The notes under the pieces are model-generated. The model searched no databases and had not been told where the DNA came from. It saw nothing but the letters and a program-made list of their open reading frames with translations. Below are positions 33,313-40,993 of a stretch of 64,000 nt of DNA, in pieces. This DNA is from Neisseria dumasiana (GTDB taxonomy: Bacteria; Pseudomonadota; Gammaproteobacteria; Burkholderiales; Neisseriaceae). The translations under genes and the position numbers were made by a program. Each line of letters starts with the position of its first letter. Positions within the stretch are counted from its first letter, which is position 1. The stretch lies in NCBI RefSeq assembly GCF_022870885.1, contig NZ_CP091509.1:1-64000 (forward strand). The letters run 5' to 3'.

Positions 33313-33940
33313 TTATTTCTACTCCTTTGTTCTCGCTTGATTTTTGGATGACCGGCATACATCAGATTCGTGTAATTCGGTGTAGTCGGAATGTACGCTT
33401 TTTTTCCCGCCTTGCCAAGCCCCGCTCTTAAAGTTTTTGATTTATAAACAATCCTTCGGAGTGCGCCAAATAAGATGTTTTTGGAATTTTTCGATTATTT
33501 TGAAACGAACAGCAGGATTTTTCTCTAACTTATGCTTGTTTTTAAGCATTTAGTGGTGACGTGGCCGGAATGGGAATTTATTTACAAGCTAATGATATAA
33601 CAGGGAAAAAGGCGGAGGAGCGTATGGCTTATGTTGTTTGGGTAGGTGTAGGAAATTCTAGCGTTGTTTACACTTTCCGTGTTTTGCATGCAGACCCATT
33701 TTGGGATTTTTGAGGGTTGTCAAGAATGCCGAAAGGCACGGCGAAGCCGCATCGTTCTTGAGAATACTCAAAAATCACGAAACCATCATTCCTGCAAAAA
33801 ACAAAAGCTGTTTGGCATAAAAAGTGTAAATAACCCGACCTTTTCCAACAGTTTTTTAAGGCTTTTGCAAAACCGGTTTGTGTAGTTTGGCGTAGTGGCG
33901 GCTTGGGTGCTGCCAATCGGGTTGAGGATGCCGTCTGAAA
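33313..33940. other. Long spacer upstream of aceA, containing a large imperfect palindrome
   Basis: No gene is convincing on either strand. The aceA promoter must lie near 33330-33450. The notable structure is the nested inverted repeat at 33663-33834, annotated separately. An ATGCCGTCTGAA (AT-DUS) is near 33929. Confidence 0.5.
33663..33834. repeat. Nested imperfect palindrome, possible MITE or structured RNA
   Basis: Outer arms GTTGTTTACACTTT (33663-33676) and AAAGTGTAAATAAC (33821-33834); inner arms ATTTTTGAGGGTTGTCAAGA (from about 33705) and TTCTTGAGAATACTCAAAAA (from 33755). All arms pair in register, so the whole 172 bp could fold into one long hairpin. Confidence 0.55.
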
Positions 33941-34810
33941 TCAATAGAAACCGGCTTCCCCTTCGGGGCGGGTTTTGAAACGTTTGTGCAGCCAAAAATA
34001 TTGTTCGGGGTGTTCGCGCACCCGCGCTTCGATAAAGTCGTTCATGCGCTGGGTGTCGTTGACAACATTATCGGTCGGGAAGTTTTCCCATGCGGGATAA
34101 AAACGCAATGTTACCGTGCCGTCGGCCTCGCGGGTGGGAATGGCGGGAATCACTTTGGCTTTGGTTAATGCGGCAATGCGGCTCAAGCCTTCGATGGTGG
34201 CGGCGGGAATGCCGAAGAAATCAACAAAAATCGAATCTTTACGGCCGAAATCTTGATCGGGCAGATATAAAAAAGGTGCGTCGCTCTTTTTAAGCTGTTT
34301 GATGATGGCGCGCAGTCCGTCGTTGCGGCCGATGAGGAAAACATTGTTGTAGCGGTGGCGGCCTTTTAAAATTTGTTCATCTAAGTCTTTGTTTTTTTGG
34401 TGTGAATACATGCTGACCAATGGCACGTCCTGATTCAGCGTATAAACTGCCATTTCAAAGGCGGTGAAGTGCGGATAAAGTAAAATCACTTTATCGCCTG
34501 CTGCCAATGCGTCGTCGAGATGGTGTTTGTCTTGATAACGAACCAATTTGCGCAAGCGGTCGGCGGGTGCATACCAATATAGGCCGTATTCCAGCATCAG
34601 CTTGGCCATGTGTTGGAAATGGCGTTTTAACACGGCTTGGCGTTGTGCTTCGCTCCATTCGGGGAAGCATTTTTGCAGATTCACCGTACCGACACGGCGG
34701 CGTGGCGCAACGGCGTAATAGGCCAACCAGCCGATAAAATCGGCCAGCTTCTGAATCGCGCCGAAAGGCAAAAGCTGGATTAAATAGAGAATAACAAAGG
34801 CAAATTTCAT
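33941..34810 (-). CDS. lpxL1: Lipid A secondary acyltransferase LpxL1 (HtrB family)
   Basis: 289 residues. An N-terminal membrane anchor is followed by the HxxxxE catalytic pair at His114/Glu119 (PHFTAFE). LPDQDFGRKDSIFVDFFG and the C-terminus PEQYFWLHKRFKTRPEG are the neisserial LpxL1 pattern as I remember it, closer to that paralogue than to LpxL2. It adds a laurate to lipid A at the inner membrane, and its presence implies hexa-acylated lipid A. It forms a same-strand group with ruvC and prmA upstream, although each is preceded by its own short gap. Confidence 0.88.
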   Translation of the reverse strand: MKFAFVILYLIQLLPFGAIQKLADFIGWLAYYAVAPRRRVGTVNLQKCFPEWSEAQRQAVLKRHFQHMAKLMLEYGLYWYAPADRLRKLVRYQDKHHLDDALAAGDKVILLYPHFTAFEMAVYTLNQDVPLVSMYSHQKNKDLDEQILKGRHRYNNVFLIGRNDGLRAIIKQLKKSDAPFLYLPDQDFGRKDSIFVDFFGIPAATIEGLSRIAALTKAKVIPAIPTREADGTVTLRFYPAWENFPTDNVVNDTQRMNDFIEARVREHPEQYFWLHKRFKTRPEGEAGFY

Positions 34811-34864
34811 GGCAGGTTTTCAGACGGCCTTATTGGATGGCGACAAGGGATTATAAGCGATAAA

Positions 34865-35407
34865 TCAAGGCTGGAATCTGCCGCGCTTAATTTGCAGGCC
34901 GCCTTGTTGCAGTTGTGCGGCAAGGCTGTGGTTGCGCAGGGCATGTGTCAGGGCCACGGCCAAACCGTCTGCGGCATCGGCTTGCGGTGTGCCGGATAAA
35001 TTCAGCATCTGCACCACCATGTGCTGCACCTGCTCTTTGGCCGCTTTGCCTTTGCCGACTACGGCCTGCTTTACTTGCAGGGCGGTGTATTCAAATACAG
35101 GTAAATCACGCATTACCAAAGCTGCCATCGCCGCGCCGCGCGCCTGCCCCAGCATCAGCGTGGAAGCTGGGTTCACGTTCACAAACACCTGTTCGATGGC
35201 GGCCTGCTGCGGGCGGTAGAGGGTAACGATTTCGCCGATATGTTTTACAATCACGGCAATCCGTTCGGCGAGCGGTGCGTCGGGCGGGGTTTTGATGCAG
35301 CCGGACGCTACATAAAAATGTTCGCGGCCGCACACATCTACCACGCCGAAGCCGGTAACGCGGCTGCCGGGGTCTATGCCTAAAATACGCGTGGTTCGGG
35401 TTGCCAT
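34865..35407 (-). CDS. ruvC: Holliday-junction resolvase RuvC
   Basis: 180 residues. [16 protein letters not shown] carries the first catalytic Asp (residue 12), AIEQVFVN the Glu, and [16 protein letters not shown] the last Asp residues of the RNase H-like active site. It cuts four-way junctions moved by RuvAB; ruvA lies alone at 56741. The start [10 protein letters not shown] gives normal length. Confidence 0.94.
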   Translation of the reverse strand: MATRTTRILGIDPGSRVTGFGVVDVCGREHFYVASGCIKTPPDAPLAERIAVIVKHIGEIVTLYRPQQAAIEQVFVNVNPASTLMLGQARGAAMAALVMRDLPVFEYTALQVKQAVVGKGKAAKEQVQHMVVQMLNLSGTPQADAADGLAVALTHALRNHSLAAQLQQGGLQIKRGRFQP

Positions 35408-35435
35408 GTGTGCGGTTGCTTTTCAGACGGCCTGA

Positions 35436-36323
35436 TCAGCGTTTTACGCCGCTCAAGCATGCCCAGCCTTCATCAGTCTGTGCCGGAGCCATGTCGAACC
35501 ATTCGGCGTAGATGCCGCTCATTTCTTCCACCTGTTCTTCGAGAATGCCCGACAAAACAATACGGCCGCCCTGTTTGGTGCGCTCTGCCAGAAGGCTGCC
35601 GAGCATACGCAGCGGATTGGCCAAGATGTTGGCAACCACAACGTCGAACTGGGCTTGAGGCATTGCATCGGGCAGATAAAAGCGCGCATCAACATTATTT
35701 TGGGCGGCATTGTCGTTGCTGGCGCGGATGGCCTGCTCGTCGATATCCACGCCAACGGCTTCGCCGGCACCAAGCTTTAAGGCGGCAATGGCGAGAATGC
35801 CGGAACCGCAGCCGTAGTCCAACACCGATTCTCCGCCTTTCAGACGGCTGTCGAGCCATTGCAGGCACAGGCGCGTGGTCGGGTGGCTGCCGGTGCCGAA
35901 GGCCAAACCCGGATCAAGCTGTAAATTAACGGCATTTTGGTCGGGGGCTTCGTGCCAAGAAGGGGTAATCCACAAGCGGTCGGAAATTTTAATCGGATCA
36001 AACTGCGCCTGCGTCAGCCTTACCCAGTCCTGTTCGGGCAGCAGCTCGGTTTCGTAAGCATTCACGGTTAGGCCGCAATCTTGGGCGGCTGCCGCCACAA
36101 TCGGCGCAACATCCGTGTGTTCGCCAAACAGGGCAATCACCTTGCTTTGCTGCCATATTTGTTCGGCCGGCATACCCGGTTCGCCGAAAATGGCCTGCTC
36201 ATTGGCCGTACCCGCATAAGCGTCTTCAATTGCGGCGGAAAGTGCGCCGTGATCCATCAGCGCGTCGGCAAGGCGTTCGGCAGAGTGGTCTTTTACAGCA
36301 ATCGTGATTTGTTGGTAAGACAT
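35436..36323 (-). CDS. prmA: Ribosomal protein L11 methyltransferase
   Basis: 295 residues, normal length. An N-terminal substrate-recognition domain is followed by a linker and a class I methyltransferase with LDYGCGSGILAIAA (SAM site) and VVANILANPL. It trimethylates L11. It precedes ruvC on the same strand by 28 bases, so co-transcription is likely. An intragenic DUS lies near 35838. Confidence 0.94.
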   Translation of the reverse strand: MSYQQITIAVKDHSAERLADALMDHGALSAAIEDAYAGTANEQAIFGEPGMPAEQIWQQSKVIALFGEHTDVAPIVAAAAQDCGLTVNAYETELLPEQDWVRLTQAQFDPIKISDRLWITPSWHEAPDQNAVNLQLDPGLAFGTGSHPTTRLCLQWLDSRLKGGESVLDYGCGSGILAIAALKLGAGEAVGVDIDEQAIRASNDNAAQNNVDARFYLPDAMPQAQFDVVVANILANPLRMLGSLLAERTKQGGRIVLSGILEEQVEEMSGIYAEWFDMAPAQTDEGWACLSGVKR

Positions 36324-36341
36324 AAAGCATATTCCGTTGTA

Positions 36342-36370
36342 AGGCCGTCTGAAAAAGTTTCAGACGGCCT
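36342..36370. terminator. DUS-pair hairpin upstream of prmA
   Basis: AGGCCGTCTGAAA and TTTCAGACGGCCT with a 3-base loop, in the divergent prmA-rpmE gap. It does not follow a gene, so it may work only as an uptake site or as a leader hairpin. Confidence 0.5.
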
Positions 36371-36481
36371 GTATTAATCATTATGGCAGAAAGGGTAAAA
36401 AGTCTCTTACCGTATAACGGCCGAATGTAGCGATTTTAGCAAAAAAACGCGGCAGATTAAACCGCAACACGCAATATCTCC

Positions 36482-36510
36482 TTGACAGAAAGCAAAAAAA
36501 AAGAAATACT
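36482..36510 (+). promoter_or_regulatory. rpmE promoter
   Basis: Perfect -35 TTGACA (36482-36487), then 17 bases, then AATACT (36505-36510), 62 bases before the rpmE start. The spacer is A-rich. Confidence 0.55.
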
Positions 36511-36571
36511 ACGCGGCTTATTTTGAAGCATAGGCACAACCCCTATGCCCGCCAACCAAAAGGAAACCCAA

Positions 36572-36787
36572 ATGAAACAAAATGCTCATCCCGATTACCG
36601 CGAAGTTAACGTAACTTGCTCTTGCGGCAATAAATTCACTACCCGTTCTACTATGGAAAAAGAAAACTTCAATATCGAGGTTTGTTCTTTGTGCCATCCT
36701 TTCTACACCGGCCAACAAAAAATCGTTGACACCACCGGCCGTGTGGACAAATTCAACCAAAAATTCGGCAATATGTTCAAGCGTTAA
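36572..36787 (+). CDS. rpmE: Ribosomal protein L31, zinc-binding type
   Basis: 71 residues from ATG 36572 ([13 protein letters not shown]), preceded by AAAGGAAA; an earlier in-frame ATG at 36545 is not family-like. Zinc ligands Cys16 and Cys18 (CSC) and Cys38 and Cys41 (CSLC) make this the C+ form. Under zinc starvation, bacteria often replace it with a C- paralogue, none of which is in this window. Own promoter and terminator. Confidence 0.95.
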   Translation: MKQNAHPDYREVNVTCSCGNKFTTRSTMEKENFNIEVCSLCHPFYTGQQKIVDTTGRVDKFNQKFGNMFKR

Positions 36788-36809
36788 TCCGCGTTTGAAG
36801 ATAAGCGAT

Positions 36810-36839
36810 AAAAAAGACTGCATTCATGCAGTCTTTTTT
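36810..36839 (+). terminator. rpmE terminator
   Basis: AAAAAAGACTGCA and TGCAGTCTTTTTT, a 13-bp stem with a 4-base loop ending in a T run. Usable in both directions between rpmE and the converging lipoprotein gene. Confidence 0.85.
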
Positions 36840-36869
36840 ATTTGCGCCGATCCGTTTCGGCTTTGCCGC

Positions 36870-37352
36870 TTACTTGGCAGGCATACAGTTTTTGACCATT
36901 GTGTCGTCCACAGACATCACTTCGCTGTTCACCTGCTGTTTTTCATGGCGGACTAAGAAGCCGTTGTCTTCTTTATATAAATCGGTTTGATATTGGTTGC
37001 TCACCGTCCAAGTGTGCGAGCCGTCGCTAAACGCAACCAAATCTTGGTTGCTGTATTCGCTGCTGTGCGGCAATTTGAAGGTTTGGTTGTCGAAACGCAC
37101 TTCGGCGGCAGGCTTGCCGTTGTCGTCGAAATAGCGTGCGCTCAACGTTAAGCCGTCGTGGCATTGGTAAGACTGCCATTGGGCATCTTTTTCTGCTGCC
37201 AAAGGCACAGAGGCGGCAGAGGCCGCTGTTGCGGTAATAACGGCAGAACCGGCTGCGGGTGCGGCGGAATCCGCCGGCGCGGCCGTTTCTTGTTTACAGG
37301 CAGCCAAGGCAAGTAAGGCTACTAAAGGCAGTGATGTTTTTAACAGGTTCAT
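36870..37352 (-). CDS. Lipoprotein with MliC/ACP-like C-terminal domain
   Basis: 160 residues from ATG 37352 (MNLLKTSLPLVALLALAAC); the lipid-modified Cys is residue 19. An Ala/Ser/Pro-rich linker (about 20-55) is followed by a domain with YQCHDGLTLSARYFDDNG and AEVRFDNQTF. The Cys-Gly-aromatic layout resembles membrane-bound C-type lysozyme inhibitors (MliC) and the neisserial adhesin complex protein. The characteristic MliC C-terminal loop is not clear, so lysozyme inhibition is only a suggestion. A second Cys near the C-terminus (VKNCMPAK) could bond with the first domain Cys. Confidence 0.7.
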   Translation of the reverse strand: MNLLKTSLPLVALLALAACKQETAAPADSAAPAAGSAVITATAASAASVPLAAEKDAQWQSYQCHDGLTLSARYFDDNGKPAAEVRFDNQTFKLPHSSEYSNQDLVAFSDGSHTWTVSNQYQTDLYKEDNGFLVRHEKQQVNSEVMSVDDTMVKNCMPAK

Positions 37353-37447
37353 AAGTGTGCTTTCACGAGTGGGGTTGATAAGGCTTAGTGTAAAAGAAAA
37401 TACCAAAAATTTCACGCCTAGCGGTTTTTAACATTGCTTGAAAACAT

Positions 37448-37939
37448 TTAACCGTCAATTGGCGGTATCGTATTGGAACGCATGCGGTACCACCCCCACA
37501 AACGCCATACGCACAAGCAGGCAACCAAGGGTTGGCAGGCTGCAACGATCAAATAGCGGGGCGAGTCTAAATGAAAAGTATTGCGCCCGCCGGCCAGTTT
37601 GATCACCGCCCACAGCCATTCCCACAAGGCGGGAAGGCTGAAGGCCAATACGGCAATCAGCCCCAATGTTCGGAAAACACCGATGGAAAACGGGCGGTTT
37701 TGCAATACGGAACGGTTTAGCTGCAGCAAAACGAACAGCCCGAAGCCGATAATCAAAGCCATGCCGCCGTTGGCCACAACCTGTAAACCGCTGAACGCGA
37801 TATCGGGCGCAACGGGCAGCCCGTCTTTGGGCAGACGGGTTTGCGTGAGATTGAAACTTTGTAGGATACTCAACGCGAATGTATAGACCATATCGGCCAG
37901 AATGATCCATATAGGTAAGGAAGAAAGCAGACGCTTCAT
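37448..37939 (-). CDS. Hypothetical four-helix membrane protein (DUF2975-like)
   Basis: 163 residues. Helices at about 8-28, 48-72, 85-110 and 125-148 with short loops (LNRSVLQNRPFSIGVFRTLG between the second and third). The pattern resembles DUF2975 membrane proteins. It is the more plausible of two overlapping frames because its hydrophobicity is regular and a start with AGGAAG lies upstream. It sits 95 bases upstream of the lipoprotein gene, same strand. Function unknown. Confidence 0.6.
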   Translation of the reverse strand: MKRLLSSLPIWIILADMVYTFALSILQSFNLTQTRLPKDGLPVAPDIAFSGLQVVANGGMALIIGFGLFVLLQLNRSVLQNRPFSIGVFRTLGLIAVLAFSLPALWEWLWAVIKLAGGRNTFHLDSPRYLIVAACQPLVACLCVWRLWGWYRMRSNTIPPIDG

Positions 37940-38165
37940 CGCGTGTCACCGCAAAAAAATAAAGAGTTTAAATGATTCGGCTGCGTTTATGAATCGTTTT
38001 GCCGCGCATATGCCGTTTTGTGCCCGATGTGGCGCGGCTGCATAATGTTTCGATGAAAAGTGTGTCTAAAAGTAGGCACATTGCCGAATGTTTGTTAATA
38101 TTTGAAAATATATTTTTGCGTTATATTTACATTTGAGTGGATTTTCGTTTAACCAAACCAAGTAA

Positions 38166-38197
38166 AAAGGCCGTCTGAACCGTTTCAGACGGCCTTT
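38166..38197. terminator. DUS-pair hairpin upstream of the Slam gene
   Basis: AAAGGCCGTCTGAA and TTCAGACGGCCTTT (14-bp stem, 4-base loop), 13 bases before the Slam start and beyond the start of the divergent gene. Its closeness to the start codon means it lies in the Slam mRNA leader. Confidence 0.6.
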
Positions 38198-38210
38198 CGG
38201 ACAATAAACC

Positions 38211-39668
38211 ATGTATAAATATCTTTTTATCATATTGTCGACAGGCGTATCGGCGGCAGCTCTGGCCGATGCACCCCCGCCGCCTCCGCCGCCATTGTTC
38301 GGCGACAATCAATTAAACATTGCCGAGCCTCAAACAGATAAGCCCGAAGTAGCGGCTTCGGTTCAAACGGGTAAGGCCGAAAAATCGGAGTCGGTGCATC
38401 TTGATGAAAGCGATTTGCGCCGAAATCCCGAACTCACCGCCAGACTGATCGAGCAGGCGATACACGGTCAGAATTGGCCGTTGCTGGAAGCTTTGCTGCC
38501 GCTTTACCGCAGCCTGCCGCAGCACGATGCCGTGTTATACGACTATGCAAACGGTGCTTTGCTGCGCGCACAAAAAAAACATCCCCAAGCCATTGCCGCT
38601 TACCGCCGCATCATTGCCGCACATCCCGATTTGAGCTATGTGCGTTTCGACTTGGCAGGCATGCTGTATGAAAACAAGCAATATCAGGCCGCCAAAGACC
38701 AATTCGAGCGGGTAAAGGCAGACGATATTTCGCCCCAAGCGCGTGCGCTTGCCGATATCTACCTTGCCCGCATTCAGAAACAGCAAGGCTGGGAAATCAA
38801 TGCCGGCATGCAATATACCCGTAACGACAACGTAAACAACGCTTCTTCTGCGCGTTATATCGATACGCCCGGCGGAAAACGCTTGGAGCGCAATCAAGAT
38901 TCCCTTCCGAAAACCGCCAACGGCTTGAGCTACAATTTTTCTGCCGACCGTGATTGGAGCCTCACCGGCAACCACTATCTCACCACTCAGGCATCATTCG
39001 ACGGCGTGTGGTATTGGGATAACCGCGATTACAGCGAACAAAGCGTTCGTTTTGGAGCGGGCTATAAAAACCAGCAAATCCGCCAATGGTTTTCAGCCGT
39101 GCCTTTCGTAGGCTATCACCGTTTGGGCGGCGAAGCATACAGCCGCAATTTCGGCGCATCCACCCAATACGGTCGCTGGCTGAACGACAATTGGCAGGTT
39201 GTCGGTTCGTTAAGCCATGTGCAGAAACGCTATGCCCGCGATTATCAGTCTAAACGTTTCGACAGCCGTCTGAACAATGCTTCCCTAACTGCGGCATGGC
39301 TGCCCAAAGCCAATTTGATGGTTTACGGCGGTGTGGATTACGGCCGCGAACATGCGAAAGACGCGCAAGAATCGTCCAAACGCCAAGGCGTGCGGACAGG
39401 CGTATTGAAAGAATGGCAAAACGGCTTGAGTACACGGGTCAATCTGCGCTATACCCACCGCCGTTTCGATGCGCCCAACCAGTTTTTCGCCGTTAAACGC
39501 CGCGATAAAGAATATCAGGCCAATATCGCCGTGTGGCACCGCAGCCTGCATGTTTACGGGATTACGCCCAAGTTGAATTTCCAATATCAGAAAATCGACA
39601 GCAATATTCCCTTATTTTATTCCCGTCAAAACAAACAATGGTTTGTTACGCTGGAAAAAACCTTCTAA
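38211..39668 (+). CDS. Surface lipoprotein assembly modifier (Slam)
   Basis: 485 residues, matching the roughly 490-residue neisserial Slams. A signal peptide (to about residue 19) is followed by seven consecutive prolines (22-28). An alpha-helical TPR-like N-domain runs to about residue 190 (ALLRAQKKHPQAIAAYRRII and following), then a DUF560 barrel of about 14 strands rich in Tyr/Trp/Arg, ending in VTLEKTF. Slam moves lipoproteins such as TbpB, HpuA or fHbp to the cell surface. Substrate genes are usually adjacent; none is obvious here, the only neighbouring lipoprotein being the MliC-like one on the other strand. Confidence 0.88.
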   Translation: MYKYLFIILSTGVSAAALADAPPPPPPPLFGDNQLNIAEPQTDKPEVAASVQTGKAEKSESVHLDESDLRRNPELTARLIEQAIHGQNWPLLEALLPLYRSLPQHDAVLYDYANGALLRAQKKHPQAIAAYRRIIAAHPDLSYVRFDLAGMLYENKQYQAAKDQFERVKADDISPQARALADIYLARIQKQQGWEINAGMQYTRNDNVNNASSARYIDTPGGKRLERNQDSLPKTANGLSYNFSADRDWSLTGNHYLTTQASFDGVWYWDNRDYSEQSVRFGAGYKNQQIRQWFSAVPFVGYHRLGGEAYSRNFGASTQYGRWLNDNWQVVGSLSHVQKRYARDYQSKRFDSRLNNASLTAAWLPKANLMVYGGVDYGREHAKDAQESSKRQGVRTGVLKEWQNGLSTRVNLRYTHRRFDAPNQFFAVKRRDKEYQANIAVWHRSLHVYGITPKLNFQYQKIDSNIPLFYSRQNKQWFVTLEKTF

Positions 39669-39714
39669 GCATCAGAGCGGTTTGCCGTATGGGCAGATAC
39701 TTTGCCGCTTTATT

Positions 39715-39745
39715 TTGCAGCCGGAGCAGACAACTCCGGCTGCAA
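39715..39745 (+). terminator. Terminator after the Slam gene
   Basis: TTGCAGCCGGAG and CTCCGGCTGCAA, a perfect 12-bp stem with a 7-base loop, 46 bases after the stop. The T run is weak (TGTTTAT). Confidence 0.65.
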
Positions 39746-39768
39746 TGTTTATGAAATCCGCACTCTAA

Positions 39769-39827
39769 TATGGTCAATCAACTTAATCTTACATACAAGA
39801 CAGCAACGCCGTAGTAAAAGTTAAGTT
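39769..39827. repeat. Short Correia-like repeat, copy 2
   Basis: TATGGTCAATCAACTTAATC at the left, AGCAACGCCGTAGTAAAAG followed by TTAAGTT at the right. Same ends as 20496-20552. Confidence 0.65.
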
Positions 39828-39911
39828 AAGCAGCCATATTCAATCGCCTTTCAAGGGCTTTGCTATATAATCACTTTTTCATTCCATCCCAATCGATTTT
39901 CAGCAGGCACT

Positions 39912-40724
39912 ATGTCGAAGCGAATACGCACCCATTACGACAATCTTAAAGTTTCGCAGGATGCGCCGATTGAAGTGATTCGCGCAGCTTACCGCTCGCT
40001 CTGCAAGAAATACCACCCCGATCAAAATCACGACAACCCTGATGCCGACCGCATCATGAGCTTGATCAACCGCTCGTATGCGGTACTCTCCGACCCCGAC
40101 CAACGCCGCGCCCACGATGAGTGGATAGCCGCGCAAAAGCATGGCCATACTGTCAATACCGTAGCGACTGCCGAAGAAGACTACTCGGCAGCACCGCCCG
40201 CATCAAGGCCGTCTGAAACAGATTCTGAAACAGATTCTGAAACAGATAATGTGCTGCATCAAACCCTGCATAAACGCCGTTTGTGGTTGGGGTTGGTGTT
40301 TTTTCTGATGGTGTTGGGGGGATTGTTTTGGCTGGCAGACCAACAGCGCCAAGCCGTATCCGATATGCCGCAAACACGCGGCGGCGAAGATGCTGCGGCG
40401 TCTTACCCCGAATTTGCCCAATATTTGGCAGGCTATCCCGTTTTGGCCGAACACGGCAACGGTATGGTGAAAATCAACAACGGCACCAACCGCTCGGCTG
40501 TGTTTGTACAGATTTATCCGGCAGATCAAAAAAACGCCATCCGCACACTGTATATTCCGCCTGCCGCCGATTTCACCGTGTTTAAACTGGAAGCCGGCAG
40601 CTACACCTTAAACTACCGCCAGCTGCTGAATGATGTTTGGGAGCAGGCCGACTTTCATATTTCAGACGGCCAAACCCAAGCAGAAAACGTCCACCTGAAA
40701 CCCGCCCGTGTCGCAACACCCTAA
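39912..40724 (+). CDS. Membrane-anchored J-domain protein
   Basis: 270 residues. The N-terminal J domain has HPD at 35-37 (KKYHPDQNHDN) and IMSLINRSYAVLSDPDQRRAHDEW. Residues 101-112 read SETD three times, derived from a DUS followed by 12-base tandem repeats. One membrane helix (about 123-142, LWLGLVFFLMVLGGLFWLA) separates a C-terminal domain of about 125 residues with GNGMVKINNGTNRSAVFVQI, which is unrecognised. It should face DnaK with its J domain in the cytoplasm while the C-domain lies in the periplasm. Role inferred only from architecture. Confidence 0.8.
   Translation: MSKRIRTHYDNLKVSQDAPIEVIRAAYRSLCKKYHPDQNHDNPDADRIMSLINRSYAVLSDPDQRRAHDEWIAAQKHGHTVNTVATAEEDYSAAPPASRPSETDSETDSETDNVLHQTLHKRRLWLGLVFFLMVLGGLFWLADQQRQAVSDMPQTRGGEDAAASYPEFAQYLAGYPVLAEHGNGMVKINNGTNRSAVFVQIYPADQKNAIRTLYIPPAADFTVFKLEAGSYTLNYRQLLNDVWEQADFHISDGQTQAENVHLKPARVATP
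40212..40247 (+). repeat. In-frame 12-base tandem repeat grown from a DUS
   Basis: TCTGAAACAGAT occurs three times in perfect tandem. The first copy overlaps AGGCCGTCTGAA (40206-40217). Twelve bases keep the frame, so copy-number change alters only the number of SETD units. Confidence 0.9.
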
Positions 40725-40732
40725 ATCCAAAG

Positions 40733-40816
40733 CGAACTTAAAAAATAGTACGTTCGTTATACCCGGGTAAGCTCGACTATAACGAACGTACATCTTAGTT
40801 TAAGCCGGTTGGTTAT
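40733..40816. repeat. TATAGTC-family palindromic repeat, copy 3
   Basis: AACTTAAAAAATAGTAC leads into a perfect 14-bp stem, GTACGTTCGTTATA (40748-40761) with TATAACGAACGTAC (40778-40791), with CCCGGGTAAGCTCGAC as loop. It ends GGTTGGTTAT. It follows the J-protein gene directly and could serve as its terminator. Confidence 0.65.
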
Positions 40817-40851
40817 GCGGTCAGAGTGCAGCACTCAAACTCACAATCTGA

Positions 40852-40869
40852 GGGTTTTGCAAAGGTCTC
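40852..40869 (+). repeat. Solo IS5-type terminal repeat
   Basis: GGGTTTTGCAAAGGTCTC, identical over 18 bases to the right end of the IS at 8146-8163, but no transposase or partner end lies nearby. Confidence 0.8.
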
Positions 40870-40993
40870 ATCTCAGCATATCTTAAGCAGCAAGGAAAAA
40901 ACCAAGATAAAACCGTTTATCGGTTGGCCCGTTTCCGCCGCTTCGGTTTTGAAGTGTTGCAAGCGGCGGGCGGTTGTTTGCTTGCCGGCTTAT

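Noticed and set aside
37455..37949. 164-codon open frame on the minus strand.
   Set aside because: Overlaps the membrane protein at 37448-37939 in another frame and is Arg/Cys-rich, as shadows usually are; the 37448 frame has regular membrane helices.
38265..38295. Poly-proline codon run near the start of Slam considered as a phase-variable tract.
   Set aside because: The DNA is a mixed CCC/CCG/CCT series, not a homopolymer or short perfect repeat, so slippage is unlikely.
40201..40250. Tandem repeats considered as a CRISPR fragment.
   Set aside because: Units are 12 bases without spacers and in frame within a J-domain gene. No array with regular spacers was seen anywhere in the window.
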